Below, piece after piece: positions 13,201 through 23,750 of a DNA stretch of 60,000 nt; positions within the stretch are counted from its first letter, which is position 1, and each line of letters begins with the position of its first letter. The DNA lies in NCBI GenBank assembly GCA_949358305.1, contig OX442316.1, positions 3,660,001-3,720,000 of the forward strand. The letters are read 5' to 3'. The notes under the pieces are model-generated. The model ran no database searches. It saw nothing but the letters and a program-made list of their open reading frames with translations, and had not been told where the DNA came from. This stretch comes from Strigamia acuminata. Lineage: Eukaryota > Arthropoda > Chilopoda > Geophilomorpha > Linotaeniidae. A program made the translations under genes and the position numbers.

Positions 13201-14526
13201 CGTTTGAGACAACAATTTAGATGAAAAGTAATTGAATGCGGCTAGGGATAAGGATCGGCTGATAAGCGGAACGGTCCGTACGCGTAACAATATTGAATTC
13301 ATCCTGAATATAGTTTTTGAAACCCAATGCATTTCAAAATACATCGCAATACATTGTAACATATTTTCAATGTTTTTTTTTTAACCTTGTGGAAATCTTT
13401 GCGACCTAGTACCCGATTAGGGTTTAACTAATACCATAATCATCCGATATCAGCCGATACCGTAGGCGAACTCTAGTGGGAGTTTAAGGGGTTATTCAGA
13501 TTGATTAAGTACGGAAGCGTGGTGGCGACAACTGGTTCACAGTATGTTCGCCAACCGCGTAACAATATTATAGTTTGTGGCAAATTTTAGCTTCTCATTT
13601 ACCACACCTGTAACTAAATTGAAAATGGCTGATCTAGAATATTTTCAACCTAATTAAGCATTTTTTTATATCAATTTTATCTCTGAAATTGGATCAAAAG
13701 TTTAAATTTTTTAGTAAAAATTTCAAAAATAAAATTTCAAATTGCTCAAATGCTTCATTGTCCAACCTTCTTCATTTCCTGGTAATATTACACAGAAAAC
13801 CACACAATTCATTAAGATTTCAAGTGAAATGGTAGGTGTGTGTTGCTTTTAAAGACATCAGAGTAAAGCCAAGTTGCTGAACTCTTCTCAGCCTTGGGGG
13901 TATGTTTATAAAACATTATTTTTTTTTACTTCATTACTGATGGATGTTGATGTTTGTATATTTTTCTTAAACTACTTTCTTTTCCCTTCTAAAGTGCGGT
14001 TTAATAGGCTTCCTTTTTTATCACTGAAGATTTGATTTAGGTTAAAAAAACCATAAAATATACACATTAAGGAAAATAAATGATGTTATTGTTTAGAAAA
14101 AAAATTGTCTTATTGGTACAATTTTTATTGGTGACAAATGGATACATTTTTTTGCTCCCAGCGTTTTATCTCTTTTCTTTTTATTTTTTTAAGGCAACAG
14201 GAAAGAGGGGGGGAAATAAGAATGAAAGCTTTCACACACCAGTGCCCACCCTGAGATGCGCCCTAAATGTTGTTTACTGTTACCCCAGCAAAGGGACAGT
14301 CTAGTATTTCCTGATATTTTGACCCATTTATTTATATAACTTCATAAATTTGTCTAATATTAATTTTCTCTTTTCTTCATTTTTGTTTAGATGTGTGGAG
14401 TCCGGTCGATGCAATAACCCCGAATGTGAATACGGTCTTTATGACGTGTATCTCGGTAGATGCCCACGAAAGAATGAAAGGAGAAGCCTTCCTCATCACT
14501 GGTGGCAACTGGATGCTAAAGATTGA
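4226..14526 (+). CDS. Pvf: PDGF/VEGF-related growth factor (PVF-like), four 3' exons
   Basis: Secreted cystine-knot ligand for PVR/VEGFR-type receptor tyrosine kinases. Exons are 4226-4461, 8990-9138, 9350-9484 and 14391-14526 (TGA), all with GT-AG borders and continuous phase. The 5' exon with the signal peptide is not visible and is probably left of the window. Exon 1 carries the PDGF core: CKVPRP, then PRCTILHRC, GCC and LQC; exon 2 supplies the closing HTECEC. Exon 3 has a CSCDC motif like the CXCXC repeats after the core in VEGF-C and insect PVFs, and exon 4 adds a short cysteine-rich, basic tail. The spacing RC-GDDS-GCC is longer than the vertebrate RC-x-GCC, which I recall as usual for invertebrate PVFs. 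The introns hold several transposons. The family call is firm; the subtype is not. Confidence 0.88.
5250..5868. mobile_element. TIR element carrying an internal 20-bp minisatellite
   Basis: The ends are inverted copies: ACCGTATTTTCTCGATTAAG at the left and, reverse-complemented, ATACCGGATTTTCTCGAGTA at the right. Both continue into a GCCGCGGCTAC / GCGGCTCTTAC motif. The interior (about 5390-5836) is an array of AAAAAAGTGAAATTTTAATG-type units of about 20 bp. The array therefore appears to have grown inside a transposon that sits in the first visible Pvf intron. No transposase is present. Confidence 0.65.
7564..8435. mobile_element. non-autonomous TIR transposon, about 870 bp, with nested copy
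   Basis: The left end CTAATACCTTGTTTACACCA matches the reverse complement of the right end CTAATACCGTGTTTACACCA. The interior has no coding capacity. Its right half (about 8010-8400) resembles the element families at 12.0 and 47.6 kb, sharing a GGGCCGAGCCA..CTAGTGTAGTGAT stretch, which suggests a nested insertion. It lies in the first visible Pvf intron. Confidence 0.65.
10216..10358. mobile_element. MITE, TIR ACCGTATTTCTTTGATTCTA
   Basis: About 140 bp bounded by ACCGTATTTCTTTGATTCTA and its inverted partner ending TCGAAGAAATAC. The TTCTAAGAC motif repeats inside. A second copy of the family lies at 43430-43537. No coding potential. It abuts another MITE directly on its right. Confidence 0.7.
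10360..10499. mobile_element. MITE, TIR TAGCTGCATTCAAAAA, complete copy
   Basis: This 140-bp element begins TAGCTGCATTCAAAAA and ends TTTTTGAATGCAGCTA, a perfect terminal inversion. The interior is AT-rich and includes a TTTCCTG motif. Related copies are at 742-896, 45797-45919 and, shorter, 13182-13245. It lies in the last Pvf intron. Confidence 0.75.
12041..12452. mobile_element. MITE family with TATACTCGAGTTG ends
   Basis: The inverted ends are long: the left reads TATACTCGAGTTGGACTCAA, then a GGCACTTTACAAGG block and CTCCCATTGGTCGAGCCAG, and the right end repeats these blocks in reverse complement. About 410 bp in all. A second full copy lies in the other orientation at 47625-48056, and a stray end at about 12537-12565. 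Both copies contain a block with TGTACATTGTAATGCAATTC, which explains similar spurious open frames at 12035-12250 and 47864-48049. Confidence 0.75.
13182..13362. repeat. short MITE relic and dispersed repeat
   Basis: 13182-13245 is bounded by CGACTGCATTCAGAAAAAT and a reversed ATTGAATGCGGCTAG, a shrunken relative of the TAGCTGCATTC family. 13318-13360 carries AAACCCAATGCATTTCAAAA, which also occurs inverted at 9722-9770 and directly at 17156-17215. Confidence 0.5.
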
Positions 14527-14848
14527 GGTTGAAAAAACTAAGAATTTGGCTCAAGTGAATTGCCCACTGTACGTTTACACATTTACATTTCAGCTAGTTA
14601 GAACTAACTGGTCGTCTTCGAGCCTCTAACTTTCGTTCTTGATTAATGAAAACATTCTCGGCAAAAGCTTTAGTAGTAATTTATCTTGCAATAATCCGGC
14701 AAGTTTACCTCCAGTACCGCAATACTGATGCCTGCATTTCTAAGCGCACGCAATGTGATCCTAATACCGTATTACTCCACTGTGGAGGGTATATCCTAAA
14801 ATAGGCGTTTGACTAAATTTTCCAGCCATCTTCAGTGGTTTGTAATGT
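14527..14848. other. Pvf 3' flank
   Basis: No gene is visible. It holds the 3' untranslated region of the Pvf gene; I could not settle its polyadenylation signal. Confidence 0.4.
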
Positions 14849-15472
14849 CTTAGTACTCATAAGCAGTTTCCTACGTAGGAAACCAGTCTGCCCACAGAAA
14901 TTTTGCCTACAGAAAAAACTGGTACTCACAAATTTCATTCCAGTCTTGGAATGTCTGCGAGATGTGTTCTGTGACATAGAAAATTATCTTTCTGGCATGT
15001 CGATGCAACGAAAAGATGATCTTTGTTTCCAGACACAGAACCTTCTGTGGCACAGAAAGTAGTGATCGGTCTTGACAATTTGTTACCAGTCGTAATTTTT
15101 TTTAAACGGTCTCGAATACGGCAGCAATCAGTTCTGCCAACAAATGCAAACAACTGTATATTCTATTTATAAAAATAGATAATTAGTTTAAAAATAAAAT
15201 TAAAAATTAAAAACAAATTTGCAATTCTATTCATCCTAACTCCAAAAGTAGCCTTAAAAAATTTTATTGGCATCCATCTTGTTTCTTTTTCATGGCCATT
15301 CACCATTTCTTTTCTGTTGCACAGAGCTTTGGGTACGACAAAAAGTCCTGCGTGACAGACTGGCACATGTTCTGCTACCTGATGATTCTGATAGGCTTTT
15401 CTGCAACTCTATACACACAGAAAAGTCTGTGGGCACACACTTCTGTTAGCAGATGATCTTATGAGTACTAAG
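14849..15472. mobile_element. 624-bp TIR element, ends CTTAGTACTCATAAG
   Basis: CTTAGTACTCATAAG at the left end and CTTATGAGTACTAAG at the right end form a perfect 15-bp terminal inverted repeat. The interior has several CAGAAA/ACAGAGC-type subrepeats and no transposase. It is a non-autonomous DNA transposon of undetermined superfamily. Confidence 0.75.
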
Positions 15473-16530
15473 CTTTATACATGACGGTTGCAATGCGCAG
15501 TTGGTGACTTGGTGCAATTATTTATAAAATTAAACACAAATTATCACAAAAATTTTATTGATGAGATCAATTAGGGAGACAGAAGATGTCTAATATTGGA
15601 ATACTACGAAAACAAGGTATACTATCTTACCAACTATGCTGCCGGCACCCATTGCTAAGCGCAAACTATCAAGCTTGACTTAATGAAGAAATAATGCAAC
15701 GCAGCAATTGCCCTTGCAGAAATGCAGAATTGCAGAATGGAAGTAAATGTTCTCCATTAATTATTTTGGTTCTTTTAGAAACATTAGAAACTAACAAAAC
15801 TTTTTTTTATATGTACAATTATTTCCTTAAGGCTTATTCAACAGAAACATTTTTTCTCTATTATTGTATATACACATATAAATATTTTTAATGACTCAAT
15901 GTATTTTATCTGTTCCAAGACAATTTGTAGGGGATTGAAAACATTGGCTACCTCAAGTTCAAGAGAACTTGCAAACGCAGGATATTACATGGGTTGGCCA
16001 ACACAAGTTGTCTCTTGATTCCCAATGTTACCAGAAGACAAGTTGTTGTGGTCAGAGAGATTTAATTTGATTGCTGCTTTATTTTCCTATGTGTCAGATG
16101 TTTATTAGCTAATTTTTTTGCTGACTTGAAGGGCATTGTACATATTAAATTTAGGCTATTGATTACCATTCCATATTGAATGTAAGAGATTTGCAAATTA
16201 TTTAACATTGAATCTCAATCACCTCAGTTTAAGTTTAGGGCTGGATTTAGTCTATTTGCATGACAAAACAGTAAGAAACAATAAACAGTTGTTATGTAAC
16301 TACCTTAAAAATTGATGTATATTTGTGTAATTGTGGTTTTCTTGAAAATAACTGACATAGGTATTGTTCTATATTGGTAATCGACTAATCATAATTTAAG
16401 ATGAAATTGTCACTATTGTGATTCTACAATAAACCAAAAAATGTGGGAGCACAACAACCCAAAATGCTCTGTGTGTTAGCGGTGACACAGCAGAAGACTG
16501 CCCATACGGTTCACAAATATATTTTACAAT
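15473..16530. other. no gene recognised
   Basis: AT-rich sequence with only short, featureless open frames. I see no splice-linked coding pattern and no clear repeat. Confidence 0.4.
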
Positions 16531-17148
16531 ACAGTCGAACCTCGTTACAACGAACAGCGATATAACGAATACTTAAAAATGGCTTGGTTGGTTGGTTGGC
16601 CATATAACACCATGTTTAAAAAATTTGATATAACAAACTTTCATTATTACTAGACCCCCGATATTTACGCAAAATAAAATTCGTTTTATGCGCATAAAAT
16701 ATGCACCAAAAATTCCATTTTATGCAAAATAAAAAAATTTATTCGAGTGAAATCAAGTGTTAAATAACAACTTAGGTAATGCCATTTCAAAGTGTTCTTG
16801 ATGTAAATGAATTATAATTAGTAATTACAATTCATTTTTTTCTATTTTTTTATTTGTTTATTTCTTAAAACTTTTTCCAGACACTAAAAACACTAAAAAA
16901 AAAGACAAAAATTGATACGTACATGTTACGTATCGTTAAAAAAAAAGACATAAATCGCCGTTTTTTCCCGGAAAAATGGCGATTTATGCATTTATTTACC
17001 GATTTTCGTGAAATATGCAATTTACGCCAATTTCGGCTTTTTATTCAATATAAATATATTCTATGCATTTATGCATTTATCCGGGATCTAACTATAACAA
17101 ACCGATTGTTCTGTTCCCTTGCGATTCGTTATAACGAGACTCAACTGT
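16531..17148. mobile_element. ACAGTCGAAC-type MITE split by a nested insertion
   Basis: The outer ends ACAGTCGAACCTCGTTACAA and, inverted, ACAGTTGAGTCTCGTTATAA belong to the same family as the copies at 26431-26600 and 41905-42090. Those two are only 170-190 bp long. The extra length is a nested segment, about 16651-17091, with its own weak inverted ends (TAGACCCCCGATATT against TAGATCCCGGATAAA). It is flanked by TA, as expected for Tc1/mariner/pogo-type insertion. Confidence 0.65.
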
Positions 17149-17155
17149 ATTACAA

Positions 17156-18136
17156 AATGCATTCTCGCAAAACCCAATGCTTTTCAAAATATATTGCAAT
17201 ATAATTTCAACGTATTTTCTAACTATATCGGAATAACCCATGAAGTTTTATCGATGTCAGTAAAACGTGATTTGTGACCTTTGCACCTCACATTTACCTA
17301 GGTCCTTGCAGATGCTAAAACCGCCACTGCCCGGATCCATCTCTGTCACTGAGACTGAATTAACATTTACATGTGGGCAGGCAAGTATGCTTTCTGGTAA
17401 AAATGTCCGCCTACTTGTAATAGATAGGCGGGTAAGACTTCGCCGGTATTTTTACTAGACAGATAAATTTGCCCACTTGCAGCACTTGCCAACCCACATG
17501 TCAACGCACTATCGCCCTAGTGACAACTTCACCTTAAATTTAATAAGTGGCATAATTAAATTCTACTTACTTCATTTAACTTTCAATTTCCATCTTCCAC
17601 TTTGTGTTGGTAGGTTGAGTGGGTCTGCAAAGGGTAAGAGTAAGCAGTGCCTTAAAATTGAGTAGTTTTTAGTAATTTCTCTAATAATAATAATTTATAT
17701 ATAATATAATAAATTAATTAATAAGTAAAATATTTCATTTTTGTATTTTTAATCATTAGTTTGATGGGTATTGCCTGAAAATTGTTCCTGTACTTATAAA
17801 TATTTGTTTATAGTTGATATTATATGATTACTTAACTATTATAAAACATTCTTCCATGATTTATATTAATCTTTCGCTATTTCTCTTGAATCTAGAGTTG
17901 GTACTATGTAATTTAAATTGCTAGTTGTTGATGATATATTTGTGGTACATTTATTTTTATTTATTTATATTTATTCATTGTATATTATAATTTCTGTGCA
18001 TTCTCAAAAATTTCACTACTTCAAATCGAATTATGAGTAGACATTATTCTGTTGTAAACGTTTGTAAGAAATCTACTAGTCATACTCTGATGTAGTTATA
18101 CTTATAAAATCAAATTGTTTAGGGTGGTATTTTTAA
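17156..18136. other. dispersed repeat then gene-free AT-rich sequence
   Basis: 17156-17215 is a copy of the AAACCCAATGC dispersed repeat also seen at 9.7 and 13.3 kb. The rest contains no open frame with recognisable content. Confidence 0.4.
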
Positions 18137-18868
18137 CTTTTGTAAATATAACATCTAATTAAAGTTTAATATAATAAAGGTCCTTGTGTGTAGAACTCGC
18201 AAGCACAACACCGGGAAAGGATCCAGAAAACGTACAAAGGGAGTGACCATTTTTATTCTACTTTTCACACACAAAAATTGGATGTTCACAAATTGGATGT
18301 TTTTGGCCATAAATTGGATGTTTTTGGTCACAAATTGAATGTTTTTGGCCACAAATTGGATGTTTTCAGATGATATTGGGTGTTTTTGATCACAAATTGG
18401 ATGTTTTTGGCCACAAATTGGATGTTTTCAGGTGATATTGGGTGTTTTTGGTACAAATTTGGATGTTTTTGGTACAAATTTGGATGATTTTGATCAAATT
18501 GAATGTTTTTGGTCGAAAAATAATTGTTTTTGGTCAAAAAATAATTGTTTTTGGTAAAAAAAATAATTGTTTTTGGTCGAAAAAGAATTGTTTTTGGTCC
18601 AAAAGATAAAATATTTCCAAAATTTGAAAGATTTTGGTTACAAATGGGATGTTTTCGGTCAAAAATTGGATGTTTTTGGTCATAAATTGGTCCAAAAATG
18701 AAATTTTTCCAAATATTTAATTATTTCAATAGAAAACTTTTGTAAATATAACATCTTTTTCAGTTTAATATAATAAAGGTCCTTGTGTGTAGCACAACAC
18801 CGGGAAAGGATCCAGAAAACGTACAAAGGGAGTGACCATTTTTATTCTACTTTTCACACACAAAAATG
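18137..18868. repeat. minisatellite flanked by a 125-140-bp direct repeat
   Basis: 18137-18277 and 18744-18868 are direct copies of one another, sharing TAATATAATAAAGGTCCTTG, AACACCGGGAAAGGATCCAG and a CTTTTCACACACAAAAA end; the left copy has about 10 bp more. Between them is an array of a 20-21-bp unit like AAATTGGATGTTTTTGGCCA. Similar units resume to about 18990. The layout could be LTR-like ends or duplication of an array with its flank. No internal coding sequence remains. Confidence 0.75.
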
Positions 18869-18999
18869 TTTTGGTAAAAAAAATTGATGAAAAAAATGGA
18901 TATTTTTGATCAAATTGAATGTCTTTGGTCAGATAATGATTGTTTTTAGTCAACAAATTAATTCTTTTGTCCAAAAAATTAAGTTATTCCAAGTGGGGC

Positions 19000-19586
19000 C
19001 TTACGTGATGAAACTTTTGTGGTTCCGTTTCCTATTTCAATTTTCCAAAGCCGGTAGTGGACGATCCGATTGATATGATTACTTCTCATGGTCATCACAT
19101 ACTCAACAGATAACTACTGTTCAGCGTTTTTTAGAAGAAATTTTTTTTTTTTCTCCCATCAAGATTTCCAATTGACAAAGAAGTCATTTATTACGGAACA
19201 TCAAACTTCTTGGGAGTTTACCACCTAAAGAAAAGATAATCAGGCTTTAAAAACTCATGAATTATTAACGTTTAAATGAAATTAACGAGACACAATTTAT
19301 AAATTTCAAAATAATAAACAGGATTTACCGTAATTTACGTTTTTCGCCCACATTTCTATCAGTTACAATTCCGACAACAAATAGTTCCTCTTTTTGACAC
19401 GAGTAGGCGCTAGTTGCAAGAACACGATTTATTTTATTTTATTATATTTTACAAATTCTGATTCTACCGCGTTAATTATGTATCAGTATAAATAAAAATA
19501 AAAAATAAAAAATAATAATGTCCTGAAATTGTAACTAATATAAATCTAAACTTCGAGTTTACGTACGGTTAACGAACGATTCCCTC
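19000..19586. other. gap upstream of PPIL4
   Basis: No gene is seen. The sequence is AT-rich and its right end should hold the PPIL4 promoter. Confidence 0.4.
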
Positions 19587-19597
19587 TGCGCATGCGT
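19587..19597 (+). promoter_or_regulatory. NRF-1-like site upstream of PPIL4
   Basis: CTGCGCATGCG matches the core of the NRF-1 consensus (YGCGCAYGCGCR) and lies about 25 bp upstream of the PPIL4 start codon, in the promoter or 5' leader. Similar sites occur at 46484-46494 and 47137-47154. Confidence 0.5.
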
Positions 19598-19621
19598 ACT
19601 TCAAACACATACGATCGAGCT

Positions 19622-21137
19622 ATGTCGGTTCTCTTAGAAACAAGTTTAGGCGACATCGTAATTGATTTATACACAGATGAACGTTCGAGAAGTAAGTTAT
19701 TAATTATAAAATCAAAACCAAAAACATTAAATCTAATTCTTTTAATTTTAGCGTGCCTAAACTTTCTAAAACTATGTAAAATCAAGTATTATAATTATTG
19801 TTTGTTCCATTCCGTTCAGGTAAAGAAATCAAAACAAAAATATAAAAATTCACAAACTAAATATTTTCTAATTCCAGAGGAACTTCATGGCGCAATGTGG
19901 CGACCCGCAAGGAACCGGCCGAGGCGGCGAATCGATTTTCGGGTACATAAAAACCTTATTTGACTCAAAACGAACGTTTTATTCATGTATTTTTCCGTTT
20001 ACAGGAAATTGTACGGCGAACAGGCGCGATATTTCGAGCCGGAAAAAATTCCCAAGATGAAACACGTCCAAATTGGAACCGTTTCGATGGTGAATAATGG
20101 CCACGACATGTGTGGATCTCAAGTAAAAGCAATTCCAAAGCTTAAAATGCACAAAATTGTCAATTTTTCGATTAAATCTGAATTTTTTCTTTAGTTTTTC
20201 ATCACTACGGGTGAAAACGTTGATTATTTGGACGGAATTCATACGGTTTTTGGTCAAGTACAAGAGGGATTCGACGTATTGACGAAAATTAACGACGCTT
20301 TATGTGATGACGAGCATAAACCATTTAAGGACATTAGGTTTGTAGGATAAATTGTGTTTTTTGATCGATTTTAATGGTTTTATTTGGATTTTTTAAGATT
20401 GAATCACACGATTGTTCTTCACGATCCGTTTGACGATCCCGCGGAGTTGGAGGTGCCGCCCAAATCGCCTTTGCCGAGCTTGGACGTGATTTATTCGGAT
20501 CGGATCGCAGCTCACGAAGCCATTGACGAAACCGAGGGAAAGGCATTGGAGGAAATTGAGGAGGAAATTCAGAAAAAGGAAGCGAAAGCCCGCGCGACTA
20601 TTTTGGAGATGATTGGCGATTTGCCGGATGTGGATGTTAAACCGCCGGACAATGTTTTGTTTGTGTGCAAGTTGAATCCGGTGACATCGGATGATGACTT
20701 GGAGATTATTTTTTCGCGTTTTGGTGCGATTCAGGGGTAAAATTCGCTTCGGTTGATCGAAATTCTTCGGTATTTATTTGTTTTGTTTGTAGATGCGAAG
20801 TAATTCGGGATAAGAAAACCGGTGAATCACTTCAGTATGCTTTTATTGAGTTCGAAAAGGTTTTTTAAATTTTTTTAACGGTATTTTAGAATGGTATAGA
20901 ATTAATTTTTATTTTATTTCAGCCCGAAGATTGCGAGAATGCATATTTCAAGATGGACAACGTGCTTATTGATGACAGGAGGATTCACGTGGATTTCAGT
21001 CAGTCCGTGTCGAAAATTAAGTGGGAGAAGAAGAAGAAAGGTGCGAAAGGTGAAAGGTTACTTTTAAATTTTGGTGTTTAAAATTTTCTAATGGTTTTAT
21101 TTTAGATACTGCCAAACGTTCTTCACATCGCCGATGA
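19622..21137 (+). CDS. PPIL4: peptidyl-prolyl cis-trans isomerase-like 4 (cyclophilin-RRM)
   Basis: Nuclear, spliceosome-associated cyclophilin fused to an RNA-recognition motif. Exons: 19622-19691, 19752-19819, 19878-19942, 20005-20122, 20195-20337, 20398-20736, 20793-20859, 20923-21049, 21106-21137; 342 residues. The cyclophilin domain (about 1-165) starts [18 protein letters not shown], has [38 protein letters not shown] and LDGIHTVFG. The RRM (about 235-315) has RNP2 LFVCKL and RNP1-like QYAFIEF, then [11 protein letters not shown]. The match to vertebrate PPIL4 is near collinear, but that protein is about 490 residues and ends in a long charged RS/K-rich tail; here a ten-residue KRSSHRR-type tail follows. 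The last splice is ambiguous: a donor at 21056 would give another short tail. An AATAAA lies near 21156. Confidence 0.95.
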
Positions 21138-21662
21138 TAGAAAACATCGAAAAAAAATAAACTCATTCTTATTATTTCATTCATAATTTTGTTAAAACAT
21201 TATTTAAATCATTTATTGTGATTGACTGAACAAAAATAAACATTTTATTACACAAAAATAAATCTGAATTATTCAAAAAACGATCAAATCGAAGAAGAAC
21301 CGAATGAAAAACGACGGCCATTTGCAAAAATGGCCGTCTGTTATTAAAAAATAAAGAAAATTTGATTTTTAGTTCTCGATAATTTCCTAATAAAAAATTG
21401 TGATTATTTCGAGTATTATTTTAAACAAAAAACACTAAAATAAAACTCCCGTTTTGAATCCTGTTACTTTACTTCACCATTTCAAACAAACCCCCTATTG
21501 ACAAAATATTAAACCTAACATTGATATTCCGCGCAATCTCCTATTGTTAATTTGGGTTTCGGGTTGAAGTGCCGACGAAACAACACAATAATCCATCGAT
21601 TCCGATTGAATTTCTTTTTCTTCCTTCTAAATTTCTAGCAAAAAACCAATCTAACTCCCAAA

Positions 21663-23677
21663 ATGAACTACCAAATGACCTACCACGGGGTTTCCCCAGC
21701 ATGCTGCACAACCAGAACCGTGTGCACGCCCAGCAAGGAAGTTGCGATTCTTCCGTTCACGAGAAATGGAATAGCGTACACCGAAGCCAATCTAATGGCT
21801 TCCGTCAAGTCAGAAAACAATCGATGCAAAGATATACCCAAATTAGAGCGACTCATTGAGAAATCGTGGCTGTGTTACACGGAAAAGAACCCGACTCTCG
21901 TCAACCGACTCAAGTTTCGATTACACGCGGCTGAAGACGACGAGGAGACCGGCTTGACGCATTTGCACTTGGGACTGACCAATTGCAAGGAACACCTGGG
22001 TACGAATTGTCTGCTGTTCCCGCACGATTTGCGCCAATTGCAAACACTTGGGGTGTTGAATAATTGCGACCGAAGAAGTTATTTCGCGCAGTGGATGGGA
22101 GTTGGGGCGCTCATCATCACGCCCGAGAAGAAGTACATCTTTCTGCGGAGGTCGTGCGAGTGTTGCGAGATGAGGCCTTTGTTGGACCGTGCTTCTGGAT
22201 GTCCGGATCCGGAGGTAAGCGCCAAGAAAAATGCATTTTTGGGAGGAATTTATTTATTTTGACTTGAAAAAATGCATTTTCTTGCTAAAACGATGCATTT
22301 TTGTGAGAAATGTATTTATTTTAACTCGAAAAAATGCATTTTCTTGCTAAAACGATGCATTTTCATGTAAAAGCGATGCATTTTCACGTAAAAACGATGC
22401 ATTTTTATGCAAAATAACATTTTTTTTCCAAAAAGTTTATTTTCCTGTAAAAAAAGTTTATTTTCCTGCATGCAAAATTAATTGCACTTTTATGCAGATA
22501 TAATTGCATCTACATGCAAAATAATATTTTCATTAAAAAAATGTTTAATTTCACGCAAAAAAAAATTATCTTCTTGCAAAAAATATCAATTTCTTGCAAT
22601 AAATATCAATTTCTTGCAATAAATATCAATTTCTTGCAATAAATATCAATTTCTTGCAATAAATATCAATTTCTTGCAATAAATATCAATTTCTTGCAAT
22701 AAATATCAATTTCTTGCAATAAATATCAATTTCTTGCAATAAATATCAATTTCTTGCAATAAATATCAATTTCTTGCAATAAATATCAATTTCTTGCAAT
22801 AAATATCAATTTCTTGCAATAAATATCAATTTCTTGCAATAAATATCAATTTCTTGCAATAAATATCAATTTCTTGCAATAAATATCAATTTCTTGCAAT
22901 AAATATCAATTTCTTGCAATAAATATCAATATTTTTATCATTTTTCTGCAAAAAGTTGCATACTCATGCAAAACTTTGCATCACCATGCAAAAAGTTGCA
23001 TCTCCAAGCAAAAAGTTGCATTCCCATGCAAAAAGTTGCATTTACATGCAAAACGTTGCAGGTTTCTGGTGAAATAAAATATTTTGCACGTGTACTATAC
23101 ACCAGAGGACACTTTGATAAAAACTGCCCTGTTTATAGGATATATATTTATCATCAATTTAACTCCCATTGCAGAAAGTCCCTTTGGAGCCGGGCGAGTG
23201 TGATTTAGCCAAAGCATCCTCCGAGGATCTGGTCCATGAGATTTTCGCTTCCGTCATCCGCGGCATCACTTTCGAAGTCGGCATTCCCAGCGACGCACTC
23301 GACGAACTCGAATTTCTCGGCCTGACCTTCTGCAAAATCAAGGGCGAACGTCCCACCGCCGAGTTCCACATCAAGTAAACAAAAACCCACAAACAAACAA
23401 ACAAATTCAACAATTAACCCCTCTTTAAACAACAACCAGAACGACGTGGCCCACGCAGAAGATCATCTGGAACTACATGAACCGGCGCCACAAGCTCTGC
23501 TACAACTCGTGCAACATCATCTTCACCAGCGAGGAGGAAGTGAAGAACACTCCGCTCAACCACTCCATGTTCTTCAAGGGCCTCGCGCCGTGCGCTAAAG
23601 GCGCCGTTTTGCTCTTGCGGGAACAGATGCGTCAACTCAAGGAAGTTGAGCGCGACAGAGCTCGCGGAAAGGCTTAA
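21663..23677 (+). CDS. NUDT22: NUDT22-like Nudix protein, copy A
   Basis: The family hydrolyses UDP-glucose and UDP-galactose to UMP and sugar-1-phosphate. Exons 21663-22214, 23175-23374 and 23440-23677 give 329 residues (human about 303). Shared landmarks, in order: KFRLHAA, LHLGLTNCKEHLGTN, a YFAQWMGVGA block, YIFLRRS, GCPDPE, LVHEIFASVIRG, AEFHIK and CAKGAVLLL. The Nudix helix is degenerate: where human NUDT22 has QEICDE, this has RGITFE, so only the last acidic residue stays. Intron 1 (960 bp) is filled with minisatellites. The stop codon overlaps an AATAAA (23676-23681), so the 3' UTR must be very short. Copy B lies at 25907 with the same intron positions. Activity is doubtful; the family call is secure. 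Confidence 0.88.
22225..23070. repeat. minisatellite arrays inside NUDT22-A intron 1
   Basis: Three blocks. 22225-22570 has loose repeats built on AAAATGCATTTTC. 22581-22920 is a perfect array of 17 identical 20-bp units (AAATATCAATTTCTTGCAAT). 22940-23065 repeats GCAAAAAGTTGCAT-type units. The middle array is homogeneous to the base, which points to very recent expansion or to assembly smoothing. Confidence 0.95.
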
Positions 23678-23750
23678 TAAAGACACAATTCGACACTAGG
23701 GCGTAGAAAGCATAAAGAGATTGTATTTTGTTCAACGTAATAAACAAAAT

